The notes under the pieces were generated by a model that saw only the letters and a list, made by a program, of their open reading frames with translations, was not told the origin of the DNA and did no database searches. From assembly GCA_028751875.1 (NCBI GenBank), contig CM054134.1, positions 39,782,308 through 39,846,307 on the forward strand: a stretch of 64,000 bases of DNA. Direction: 5' to 3'. The stretch comes from Rapana venosa. Lineage: Eukaryota > Mollusca > Gastropoda > Neogastropoda > Muricidae. Numbering within the stretch: the stretch's first letter is position 1; each line of letters begins with the position of its first letter. Position numbers and translations under genes: made by a program. Shown here piece after piece: positions 38,648 through 51,033 of the stretch.

Positions 38648-40866
38648 ATTGATTACAACAGAGTTTAAAGATACTTAATGTAAATGCTATGAACCTTCTT
38701 CCTGTTTCCCCTGGCCCCTAGAATAAAAGCCTAAAAACTGACATGGCATGGATATGTGCTCAGATGAGATAAAAACACCGGCAGATCTGCACATTAGTTT
38801 GCTTGGGAGATGGGACACTGGTAATGAATTCTGACATGGCAGACAGATCTGTCTGCCTAGCACTGATCATATTAACAGAAGAATCTGTTACTATCATGTA
38901 CACACACATATATACACTTTTCTACATATAATTATATAATTGATCAAAAAATGTTACTACACAAACAAATGCAAGTCAGAGGGCTGCATTTTGCCTTGAA
39001 GCAGTTTCTTAATTATGAATTATCAGTTGTTCTTTGCTGTGCACTTTCTTGAATGATTTTGTTATGACCTTCACTCTTTTTGAAGATTATGGGATCAGTT
39101 GTTGCAAAGTTTGTTTTTGTTGTGTGTTATTTTTTTTTAAAAAAATAACTGATTTTCAGTTTATCAGTTGAGTTACCCTGATCTGACATTTTGTCTGTCT
39201 CTTCTGCCTGGTTCTTCCTGTGCGTCTTTTCCCCCCTCAGTTTAAAGCGATGCTTTGATCTCACGTGTTGTTGTTTTAGCCTGCTATCACTTTGTGATGG
39301 AAAACAGGACTGTCATGTCATTATATCTGTGAGATGTATATTTAGATCTATCTATTTTGTATGCATTTTATTTTCCTGTTTGTAAAGAAATTATATCCAA
39401 TGAACTCCTTGACGCAGAAAAGAGAAAAAAAAAGGTATTTGCTTCTAAATCTGTTGTGTGGACATGAGGAGAGAGGGGGGGTGGGGGGTAGAGGAGGGGG
39501 TGAAATTGGAGAGAGAGAATGTGTGTGTTCATTCGTTCTTGTATTTAATGTCTATTATATATATAAGTGATATTAGAGGGGGGAAGACCTATAGCAAAAA
39601 CAATAGAAGACAGACGGAAAGAGAGTCATGTAACAAATTGGTGTTCAAACATCAATGTAACACGTAAAATGCAAATAGGGAAAAGAATATCAAAGAACTT
39701 TAAAGAAACGCGAAAACTGGGCTATGTACAAGAGATTTCAAAGTAGCAAAAAGAATGTTTTTATCAGACAGAATTACATCTACATTTTCTTCAGAAGCAT
39801 TTTTGTCTAAAAAGTGTTTGGGTAAGAAACCACGAAGCTTCTGACCAAACAATAAACAGTGTTCCAGAGAAAACTGTTCACCACAAATGCATTTTTACAA
39901 AACTTTGTTCTGGGAGCATTAAGTCGTATTCTGTAATAACTGTTTAAACTAGGGAGTACCTAAGGTTCTAACCATTGTGCTACCCTCTCACATAGCACAA
40001 TGTGTTCATGTTTTGTGAACAAGTGTTCAAATATCTGAATAACAGGATTATTCAGAATTTCTAGTTATTGTATTATTTGTGAAGATCTCTCTATTGAGCC
40101 TGCCTTTTTTTCAAGAACATGTCTCAAGTATGGATAACTGAACCACACACACACACACACACACACAAGCTGTCTCAAAGATTAATTTTCATTTTTATTT
40201 TTGCTGATATGATTATGATTGCTGATATGAAATATGATGCATTCATGGCATAAACATGGAGATCAGATCAACATCAAGAAGACCTCAATAACACCAACAT
40301 GCAGTTGGTCTACATAGTATACAAATACACAGGTATTGCAACCACCCAACAAACATTCATTTTGTATCAAACCAAAGGCACATGAAATGTCCTGTTTCTC
40401 ACATGTAAAATCTTATCAATATTCTTGAGTGAAAAAAAAAAGTATGAACACCTGTTTGGATTCTTTCTTATGCTGTCAGTAGGAACACATGAGTACAAGT
40501 GGTGGAAAGACATAATTTAAAATGAGAAACATGGAAACAATTTGTGAAAAAGGAGTATCTTTTTGTGAAAGATGGGAAGACACAGAGTACAAACCCACTG
40601 AGTTCGTCTATACATGTTTGAACTAAACAACTTGGAAATGCTTTTGGAAGCAGCTGCTATTTATTCAACTGTCCCAACCATTTTCAACAAAGATGTCAAA
40701 AAGATGTAAAAACTTAACTGTTATCTGAGATTTATCGAAAATGAAAACTAGTGTACAAAACTTTACTAAACCTATAAATGTGAATATACTTTGGCATTTG
40801 TTACATAAAAAGTTCCTGTATAAGTGTATATACAGATACCTGGTTTATAAATGTCTAGCTCACCTC

Positions 40867-40900
<34 letters not shown>

Positions 40901-40909
40901 TGTGTGTGT

Positions 40910-40940
<31 letters not shown>

Positions 40941-41785
40941 CACACAAGAGAGTCACCAAGCTCTGCCACTCTTCCCTGTCACCAAGTTCTCCCTCTTTTC
41001 ATTCTGTCTTAGCCCTGCAACCGTGGGTAAATAAAAACTCAGTATGCTCTAATGCTTCATATGTTTATTCCCTTTTCAATTTTTAATCAATGTTAATCTA
41101 TAAAAAAAAAAGTGTAGTCATACAATACAGTGAACGTTATTGTTGCAACTGCTGTGCAATCAAAATTAGTACTTGGAAATAGGTAGGAGAATTAAGTGTT
41201 GTGTCCCTTATTGGAAAATAAATGTGGCAATTTAATCAGCTGCTTTGTACCTCTGTACTTGAACAACTTTAAAGCAGAAACAAGTTGAATACTTTCAATT
41301 AGCACATGTTTTGATTATACAGCATATCAATATATGCCTTGCTTTGCACCCAACAAAGTGTTATCTCAAACTGTCAGCATGAGGAACTCTTGTGTACCTC
41401 TACATCTCTTCTGCAATACAAGTTTTATTTAACATTTTTAAACAAAATCTGATCAACACTTCATAACCCCATGCAAGAATTTAGAAAAATAATTTTTGAC
41501 TGCTGTAAAATTTGTCAAAGTCTTCCTTCATTCACATCCACACTTTCCTTTTCATTCAGAAAAAAGAACTGAACTCAGAACTGTGAATTATCTCATTTCA
41601 CTGTTGATTTTGATAGTGTAGAATCACCTGAAAATCGGACAGTACATCCTTAGTTATTAGCTACCTGTTGAAAAAAATTTCTGTGGATTTTTTGGGACAG
41701 TTTTATTTGTCTTCATCCAATTTCACACCCATAGTTTTCTTCCTAAAGTTTAAAAAATGATAAAATAACACACTGTTACTTAGAT
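36542..41785. other. Intergenic; microsatellites only
   Basis: No gene recognised. It contains (GA)n with two interruptions at 38562-38643, a short (CA)n at 40144-40168 and (GT)n at 40868-40940. The hydrophobic frame 37516-37860 has an acceptor-like site near 37560 and a strong GTAAGT at 37671 but nothing to join to. Confidence 0.5.
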
Positions 41786-41925
41786 TGTATGTTAGTCCGT
41801 CGTTTTCGACGATGACCTCCAAAACAGCAGAGGAGGCAGCTGCTGTTTCAGAAATTGGGCAGACATTTGATTATAGTGGAGATGCCTTGCCCACAGTACA
41901 TCCCCACTCTCTCGGCCAAGTGGGC
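41786..41925 (+). repeat. Interspersed repeat copy B (inverted partner of 4818-4938)
   Basis: Carries TCCGTCGTTTTCGACGATGA, CCTCCAAAACAGCAGAGGAG and TTTGATTATAGTGGAGATGC, matching the reverse complement of 4818-4938. The repeat may run on to about 42060 here. Confidence 0.8.
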
Positions 41926-42128
41926 ATAAGGACAGTCAGCGTTGGAGATGTCCTCCAAAGGCCAACTAGCCCCCAGGGCTGCAGCACATAAGGACTGTGC
42001 AAGTCAAGCCTCCTAGTCAGAGAGTCATAGTCGATCACTAAAGACTAAGCTGTAAAGTGGAATTCCATGGGTGGAAAAGCCACTGGTCATACAGCCTCTC
42101 ACTTTGCTGTTGCCCCCAGCGTCAATGG

Positions 42129-42134
42129 TTTATT
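42129..42134 (-). promoter_or_regulatory. Candidate poly(A) signal of the minus-strand gene
   Basis: AATAAA on the minus strand, about 210 bases past the stop codon at 42343. Another AATAAA lies at 41702-41707. Both are plausible ends of the transcript. Confidence 0.4.
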
Positions 42135-42342
42135 CAAGAACTGTGATAAACCCCAGGCGCTGGTGGTACTTAGATTATTTATGTGATTATACTAATCCTC
42201 TTCTTTATGTCGGTCTTCTTCACTCCTTACCCTTTCCTCCTGTTCACCTCACTGCTGATCAGAGACGTCAGACCTAGGAAAGCGTCTTGTGCACAGGACT
42301 ACGTTACAGTCAGGTTCCCACCCCTCCAAAGCCATGCGGGTG

Positions 42343-43002
42343 TTACGACCGATCATCTTCCAGCATTTCAGGAAAGTCATCATCCACATTGTCATCAGCA
42401 TCCTCGCCTTGCAGAATGCGTCGTTCCCAGAAAGCAGCCCGTGCTGAAATACACCCTGGACGAATCTTTGGTTTGAAAGTGACGGCGGCCGCGGCCGCGG
42501 CACCATCAGCATTGTCTGATTCTGACTGAGCACGAGGTCTAGGAGTCCCCGGGTTGGCTGCGCGGCTTAACACAGTCCCTTCTATGATTGCACTTTTGGG
42601 TCTGGGAGTGTTTGTGCCACCTCTTGAACGAGAGTAGGAGGCGGCAGCAAGGTTTAAAGAACTCGACTTTTGATCCGGGAAGACAGAAACATTCTGACCA
42701 CCAGAGTCTTGCTGCTGAGGCAGGCTGTACGCTGACGTGTTGATGGTTCGAATCCGTCTCTGAGGAACAGCAGCGTGCGTTTCCTTCTGAGCCTGCTCAG
42801 AGGTCTGCTGCTGTCTGGAGGAGGATGCGACAAGTCTGACTGCAGATGGTTTGCCCGCAGCTCCCTGAGGTGGAGAGGAGGTGTTGGCAGTGTTCAGGTT
42901 AATCGTGGAGCGTGACTGGACCCGGCCGTCCTTGTGGCTGCCTCCATCCCTCAGCTTCTGCAGCTGCTCTTTGGACAGACTCCGCGCTGTGATGCTGTGC
43001 AC
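42343..43002 (-). CDS. Last coding exon of Ig-domain gene
   Basis: The acceptor GTGTCTACAG precedes 43002 and the frame starts in phase 0 with VHSITARSLSKEQLQKLRDG. It continues as a Ser/Gln/Arg-rich low-complexity chain with a TPRPKSAI-type basic-Pro stretch and a run of six Ala encoded by GC-rich codons (42479-42500). It ends in a better-conserved-looking block, SARAAFWERRILQG, and an acidic tail ending LEDDRS. The final block may be a short binding motif, because folded and charged residues reappear after 150 disordered ones. Confidence 0.85.
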   Translation of the reverse strand: MHSITARSLSKEQLQKLRDGGSHKDGRVQSRSTINLNTANTSSPPQGAAGKPSAVRLVASSSRQQQTSEQAQKETHAAVPQRRIRTINTSAYSLPQQQDSGGQNVSVFPDQKSSSLNLAAASYSRSRGGTNTPRPKSAIIEGTVLSRAANPGTPRPRAQSESDNADGAAAAAAVTFKPKIRPGCISARAAFWERRILQGEDADDNVDDDFPEMLEDDRS

Positions 43003-43973
43003 CTGTAGACACCAACATTCATGATGATAAATAATGACACACATGTCTACACACACACACACGCACGCACGCACGTGAATGTTTATGCTAACGGTATAAA
43101 TGCCACACTCCTATGCTTCAAAATACAGATTATCATTAAAACAGGCAAAGAAAAACAAAATACTGAGGAAAATAAACATCCAATAAAAACAAAAACATTG
43201 TTTCTACAAGAACCTAAAAGGTAACAACTTCATTCTCTGAAATATAAGGTTATACAAGAGTGTTTATATACGGAAAGTTTGAACTAACTCTACTGGAAGT
43301 CAAAAGCAATGAAGCTTATATTTTTATAACAAAACTGTTATCTTCATATACTCTCACAAATTGTGTACCTCAAAACACATACCAAATAAATATTCGTTTA
43401 AAAAAAAAACAGAAAGAGAAGGAAAAAATAAAGTAATGTGATTCTGTCCAGGAAAATGGTAACAGAAATAGGCACTACTCAAAGTGATCGTTCAATAAAT
43501 TGATCAGGAAAATGTTTAAACAAGGGTTTCGATCAGGATTTTGGAAATCGTTGACAATAGTAGAATATTTTGTGTGTGTGATGGACAGGCATACTCACTG
43601 TCACACATTTACGCACAGTGGCACAGGCACGTCCACAGATACATAAACACATACCCATAGGTGCTTATCTGCGCACATACGATACATACACACGCATGCA
43701 CACACACGCGCGCGCGCACACACATACACACACACTCACACACACAGCACACTCATAGAGAGAGAGACACACACACACACAGAGGTGGAGGGGGGGGGGG
43801 GGGGGTGAGTGAGAGAGAGGAAGGGAAGGAGGGGACCCAGAATACAAATAAGATACAAAAGAGTGAATACCAAACAATAAGAATAGGAAGCAGGAAGGGG
43901 TGTCCTCATCTTAATATCTAACTTGCGTGTATTAAAAAATCATCCTATGCTACCCACAAAAAACAGCTGCTTT

Positions 43974-44043
<70 letters not shown>

Positions 44044-44384
44044 ACACTCACACACCACACACACGCGCGCGTGCGCGCGCGCATACACACACGCTCTCTC
44101 TCTCTCACACACGCACGCATGCACGCACCCACGCAAGTTGCATACACTCTCACATGTATGTATATTTATATATAAGCACACGCACGCACACAAGTTGCAT
44201 ACACACTCACATGTGTATATATAAGCACACGCACGCAAGTTGCATACAAACAAACATGTGTATGCACACGCCCACACAAAGCACGGCACACAGGCACGTG
44301 TACGTGAGCGCGCACGCAAGCGCGGTGGATCAATGTACGATGCGGGCTTTTTTCACAGACACACTTGCACACAATCACGTAAGC

Positions 44385-44450
<66 letters not shown>

Positions 44451-46105
44451 CTATATCCATGTGCTTAAACACAACTTGCTCTATCTTAGAAAAAAAGACA
44501 AGAAAAGAAAGAAAGATAACAACAGTTGACAACACAAAGCAAACAACATCAAGCACTGGACTGCAGAAAGTACTATCATGACCGACTACCATTTCATCCC
44601 TAAAAGAAGCTAATTCATTACCACTCCATCCATATCACAGAAAGGAAGCTATTTCATTACCATTCCATCCATATCACAGAAAGAAGCTATAATTCATTAC
44701 TATTCCATCCATATCACAGAAAGGAAGCTATAATTCATTACCATTCCATCCATATCACAGAAAGGAAGCTATAATTCATTACTATTCCATCCATATTACA
44801 GAAAGGAAGCTATAATTCATTACTATTCCATCCATATCACAGAAAGGAAGCTATAATTCATTACCATTCCATCCATATCACAGAAAGGAAGCTATAATTC
44901 ATTACCATTCCATCCATTTCACAGAAAGGAAGCTATAATTCATTACCATTCCATCCATATCACAGAAAGGAAGCTATAATTCATTACCATTCCATCCATT
45001 TCACAGAAAGGAAGCTATAATTCATTACCATTCCATCCATATCACAGAAAGGAAGCTATAATTCATTACCATTCCATCCATATCACAGAAAGGAAGCTAT
45101 AATTCATTACCATTCCATCCATATCACAGAAAGGAAGCTATAATTCATTACCATTCCATCCATATCACAGAAAGGAAGCTATAATTCATTACCATTCCAT
45201 CCATATCACAGAAAGGAAGCTATAATTCATTACCATTCCATCCATTTCACAGAAAGGAAGCTATAATTCATTACCATTCCATCCATTTCACAGAAAGGAA
45301 GCTATAATTCATTACCATTCCATCCATATCACAGAAAGGAAGCTAATTCATTACCATTCCATCCATATCACAGAAAGGAAGCTATAATTCATTACCATTC
45401 CATCCATATATCACAGAAAGGAAGCTATAATTCATTACTATTCCAATCCATATCACAGAAAGGATGCTATTTTATTTTCATTACTATTGCACATGAGCTG
45501 AAGGCCTCTGTCGAGGTAAAGATACTACAAGTCGGCTACGTCAATACTTGGCAACTCAAAAAAATGTCTAATAAGGCTACTGGTTACCAGCACTCTTCAA
45601 CCAGAGGCTTCTGCTGTGGCAATTTGTTCTTACCTATGTCAATACTTTAAGTTTGGAACTTCCCAAGTGTCTAATGAGCTATTCCAGTATCAGAATCCTC
45701 TCAGAAAAAGGGCTTCTGTTGCGGCAAACACAATTTAAAAGTTGGCTCTGTCAATACTTTAACTCTGCTACTCCCGAAATGTCTACTTACTAATTCACTA
45801 CTATAACACTTGGTCCAGTTAAGCTTCTGTGGAGGCAAACTAAGGTAGGCTATATATAAATACAGCGACTTTGCTACCACCCCTCCCCCCACCCCTTAAT
45901 TTTTCATGTCGGATGTACACAGAACTGGAGAGGTTTAGGTGTGGGGTAACGAGAAGTGATAAGGTTTGATGGAGGCAAACACACTTAAGATTTTTATCCT
46001 CTTCAACGTTTGCGTACGTGGATGATAGTAGAGAGTTAAGTAGCTGGCATTAGTGAATATACTGAACGGAAGTAGGTGTGTGTGCGTGTGCATTGTGTGT
46101 GTGTG

Positions 46106-46156
<51 letters not shown>

Positions 46157-48504
46157 AGTGTGTGTGTGTGAGTGTGTGTGTGTGAGTGTGTGTGTGTGTG
46201 TGTGTGTGAGTGTGTGTGTGTGCACGTGCATATATGCATCAGTGTGTGCAAGCATACTGGCATGATGATGATTTATGTAAAAAAGAATGTTATTTCGTAC
46301 GGCGTATTTCACATAGGAGACACTAGAGGAAGAGAAAAACAAACTACTAGGTTTGTCCTATCATTTGTTAAGTGCAAAGAAGTTTACATTGTGCATCTTT
46401 ATACTCGTAATACTTGATAATGGCAAGAAACCATTAAACATACAATGAAACATAGAGAACAGAAACAAAGCACATCTATTGTACACAGTGTACACCAAAA
46501 AGATATAGTTTATTCAGATAGCACGAATAACACTAGCATAACTGTCATAGTGTATATAGCAACAGTACACTGATTGTACGTAGATTATAAGAATGATATA
46601 ATTTCGGTTTTGTATAAATGCCACAAATCACAAGGAAAAATGTCTGCATATCTGCACAACGAACAGAGTAGCTCATAAAGGCGTATTGCGTATTACACAA
46701 TAATGAATATACAAAGAAAGACCTTACAATTAGTGCTATGTGTATTGTTAGCGCTTCTACCTGCACAAGATACTCACTGCTGTGTTTTCAGTGTCCTGGA
46801 TGCAAAATCAATATAGATAATTTATATGGAAGCAATGTGCAGACTATATCATATATGCTGATTTCAACACAACCATTGGGTTTTTTGTGAATAAACAACT
46901 GCCCAAAAACGATGTTTGTACGCTCACACTCATTCGATGGAAAATGTGTGGATGGAGTGAGAATACAGTAAAGAAAATTTATGAATGAAGTTGCTATGAA
47001 CAAAAATGGACGAAGTCAAGATGATACGCAGGAGACTGTGTGTTTTGTCTTTGCTTGTTTCTTCATACTTTTTGTTGTTTCCTTGGCTGTTGTTTTTTTT
47101 TAATCCTGTGCCGCCACTCCCAGGCAGCTCATTCTCATCGCTGACAGCAACACGAAGGATTGTTCGATTACATCGCAGAGTCAGAGTTAAGTGAAGGGAA
47201 AGCTAAAAGTTTGGCCATCATAAGACTACCAGTCTGAGGAGGCACTACACTGCTGATTGGTTGGTCTCTTTGATGTTCACGACTGCTTATTCTGACCCAG
47301 TGAATGCTGGACAAGTCTTCCACTGGCAACAACAGCTCAGACACAGAGTCAGACTGAACGTGTGCCTACTTTAATCAAAACAGCACAGCACTACATCTCT
47401 TCAAAATCAGCTGTCTATGAACAGGCAAACACTGACGGTTTTCACATGCACCCAGCACAGGCACACTCGCACCAACTTTTTATTTTTATTATAAAGTTGT
47501 TGCAATGTCAAACATAGTTTTTCTTCCCCTCTTCTGTTCAGTATTTCCTTCCACAAATCACACAAAAGGGATTATGACTTGCAGCATAAGTTGGACATGT
47601 ACAAAAAGTTGTCGTTTGTTATTTTAACAAAAAGAAGAAAATACCGTCATCGCCATAAACCATCGTTTGAATTGATAAGGAAACCAACAGTGGTAAAAAC
47701 AAAACAAAAAAAAAGGACTAGCAACAAGACTTCAGTGATCACAAAAGAAAAAAAAAGAAAAAAATCTCTTTACAATCAAGAAAATGGTGAGAACAAAGAC
47801 TGATTTAAACAAATTTCTAAATCACCAACCAGGCGTGGATGCTTTATCCACACAAAAAGAGAAAAGAAAAGAAAAAATACTGCTGCCTCACGCACATATA
47901 GTGCAAATGCCCCCTACTCATCCCCCCCCCCCCCCCACCCCCCACTAATTTCCTGAAAAGAAAGAAAAAACGAAAGAAAGAAAGAAAATGACGCGTTTTT
48001 TGTCTGAAGCAAGGGAAGGCGGACAGAGGGGAGGGAAGGAGCAGTGTCTCACCCATGACAATGGCACACACTTTCACATGACAAAAACACGAATAAACAG
48101 TTGAACTCCAGGTTATATCCAACAGTGAACCCCAAACCTGCCCAACCATTAAACGCCCTACCAGCCACAGGAAAAAAAAGAAAGGAATGAAAGAAAAGAA
48201 ATATGTACGAGACACTCACTTTGCTCAGCTCATCCTGAAAGATAAAAGTGACACAAAGATAGTGGAATAGGGTTCGTTTGTGTGTGTGTGCGTGTGTGTG
48301 TGTGTGTGCGTGCGTGTGTATTGATGTATAGCCTATTTTTGTAATTTAGTGCATGCATACGCAGGCATGTTTATGTATATGAGCAATGTGTGTGTATGTG
48401 TGTGTGTGTGTGTGTGCGCGTGCGTGCGTGCGTGTGTATTGATGTAAAGCCTATTTTTGTAATTTAGTGCATGCATACGCAGGCATGTTTATGTATATGA
48501 ACAA

Positions 48505-48580
<76 letters not shown>

Positions 48581-49689
48581 CTTGTATTTGTGCATGCCTG
48601 TCTACTAGTTCATTCACATGGGTTTGTGTTTAGATCTTGATGTATCATAAATGTTACCACCGTTTCAAATTCATGCTGTTTTTGTTGGTGCTGTTGCTGT
48701 TGTTACTACCAGCAGGAGTTTTGTTGTGATTGTTTGTTTCGGGTTTTTTGTTAGTTTCCGAAATTCCAAATTTTTTTGTAATTGATACCTTAGGCCTGAA
48801 AACGACGGCCATGATAAACGCCAAAAAAATTAAACAAGACAATCAAGGATTCCTTGAAGAAGAAGAAGAAGGAGAAGGAAGCAAGGCAAATCACTCACCC
48901 TCTTGAAGTTGCCCAGATCCGAGAGTGGGTCCTCTCTGCTGGCAGCTTTATCGGAGTGAGCGAACATGGCCTTGAGGCGGCTGACGGAGGGCAGCTCCAC
49001 CCCGGAATCTGCATCGTACTCCGCCCGGCTCTCTGGCACCTCCTCCTCCCTCGTCTCCCCCACCATGTGAACGGGAGGGGGGCGGGGGTCAGGGGCGAAG
49101 GGGGTGCAGGACACCCCGGAGTCTAAGGACTCTCTGGAGGTGGAGATGGTGCTGCAGTTGCTGCTGCTGCTGCTGCCTCGGGAGGAGCGCGGGCTGATCT
49201 GCGGGGTGCTGCTGCCGTCTGGAGGGTCTGCATGCAAGGGCAGCTGAGGAAACGGGTTTGAAGAAAAACGAATTAACAGACTGTCTGTAGTAAGTGGTCT
49301 GGTCGGCGTGGCTGTCAGTTGGTCACTTCATCAGTCAGTCATCTCTCAAATCCCCCACCCAGTCAGTCAGTCAGTCAATCAGTCAACCTATTGTTATTCT
49401 AAGTAAGCCAAAATAATCTACCAAAAGATCTATACACTTTTCACTACCTCAACCAGCCAGTCGCTGTGTCGAGCATAGTCCTTTGATAAATGAATAAGTC
49501 CCTCTATCATGATGATGAGCTATTACTCCATTTAATAACCAGTCAAAATGGTCTGTTCTGTCTCTACGATGTTTTGCCACCCTGTGATTACTAATGGATG
49601 TGCCACCGTTTAAGTATATAACTTATAAGTGAATCTTGTGACCCTGAGTTCCATTCTGTGCTTACAAATGTGAAAGCAGTAAACGTATC

Positions 49690-49750
<61 letters not shown>

Positions 49751-50007
49751 TCTGTCTGTCTGTCTCTCTCTCTCATACATCATAAACACATACATACCCA
49801 CATACGCGCGCGCGCATACACACACACCTCTAAGTGTACTACTGTTTCAAACAATTCGATAAGCACTGTCAATCATCATGCCCTTCTCAATTAATATGTC
49901 AAACTGACATGTTCATCCATCAAATTTGGCATTAACATCTATGTTAAAAGAAAAAAATGAATACCCCTATGGCAACAATTCACCTACACTGTTCATTCCT
50001 CCTAACC

Positions 50008-50071
<64 letters not shown>

Positions 50072-50081
50072 TAGATGAGAG

Positions 50082-50173
<92 letters not shown>

Positions 50174-50377
50174 AGAGCATGAGTGTCGGAATTTGGGCTT
50201 GTGTGTGTGTGCTATAAAGTACGCCCGAACGCTCAGACTAAAAGTAATACCATACAATTGCAATTGTTGATACACATAATGACATCTATAGGCTTACAAA
50301 CAAGTGTAAAAACAGCCATATAGATGTATAACGCACACGTGCACAAATGCATGTGCATCCCCGCTCGTGCATACACA

Positions 50378-50443
<66 letters not shown>

Positions 50444-50967
50444 CATACGTCGGCTCACTGACACTAATGTACATTTGACAAAAATGCATGCTAGTGTATA
50501 TATAATACATGCTCACATGCACTTGTTTAGTCACACAACAGCAACACACACACACACTCACTCACTCATTCACACACACATCCTTCGTTTTTAAGGGTAA
50601 TTACTGTTACCTATTTACACACATATACTATAATGTAGCCCTTATTTCTTGAAATCAGTAACACTGCTTCTAAATTAGGTATTGCATGACACCATAATCG
50701 CCCCCCTCCCCTTTTCCTCCAAATACACACACACACGCTTCCATAAGTATGCGCTCTCTCTTTTCTCTGTTTGTCTGTCTGACTCCCTCTCTCCCCCTCC
50801 CTCTGTCTGTCTCTACCCCACCACCCCCTTCAAGGAACTCACATGCTGTTTGACGAGGCATTTTATGGCGCCTTCTTTTTCTATATATAATGAAATGTAA
50901 ATCCACAAGATCCTTATTGTTTACAAACTGGACCTTACATCCTTTTCCTCCTTCGCCAGAAAGCAAA

Positions 50968-51033
<66 letters not shown>

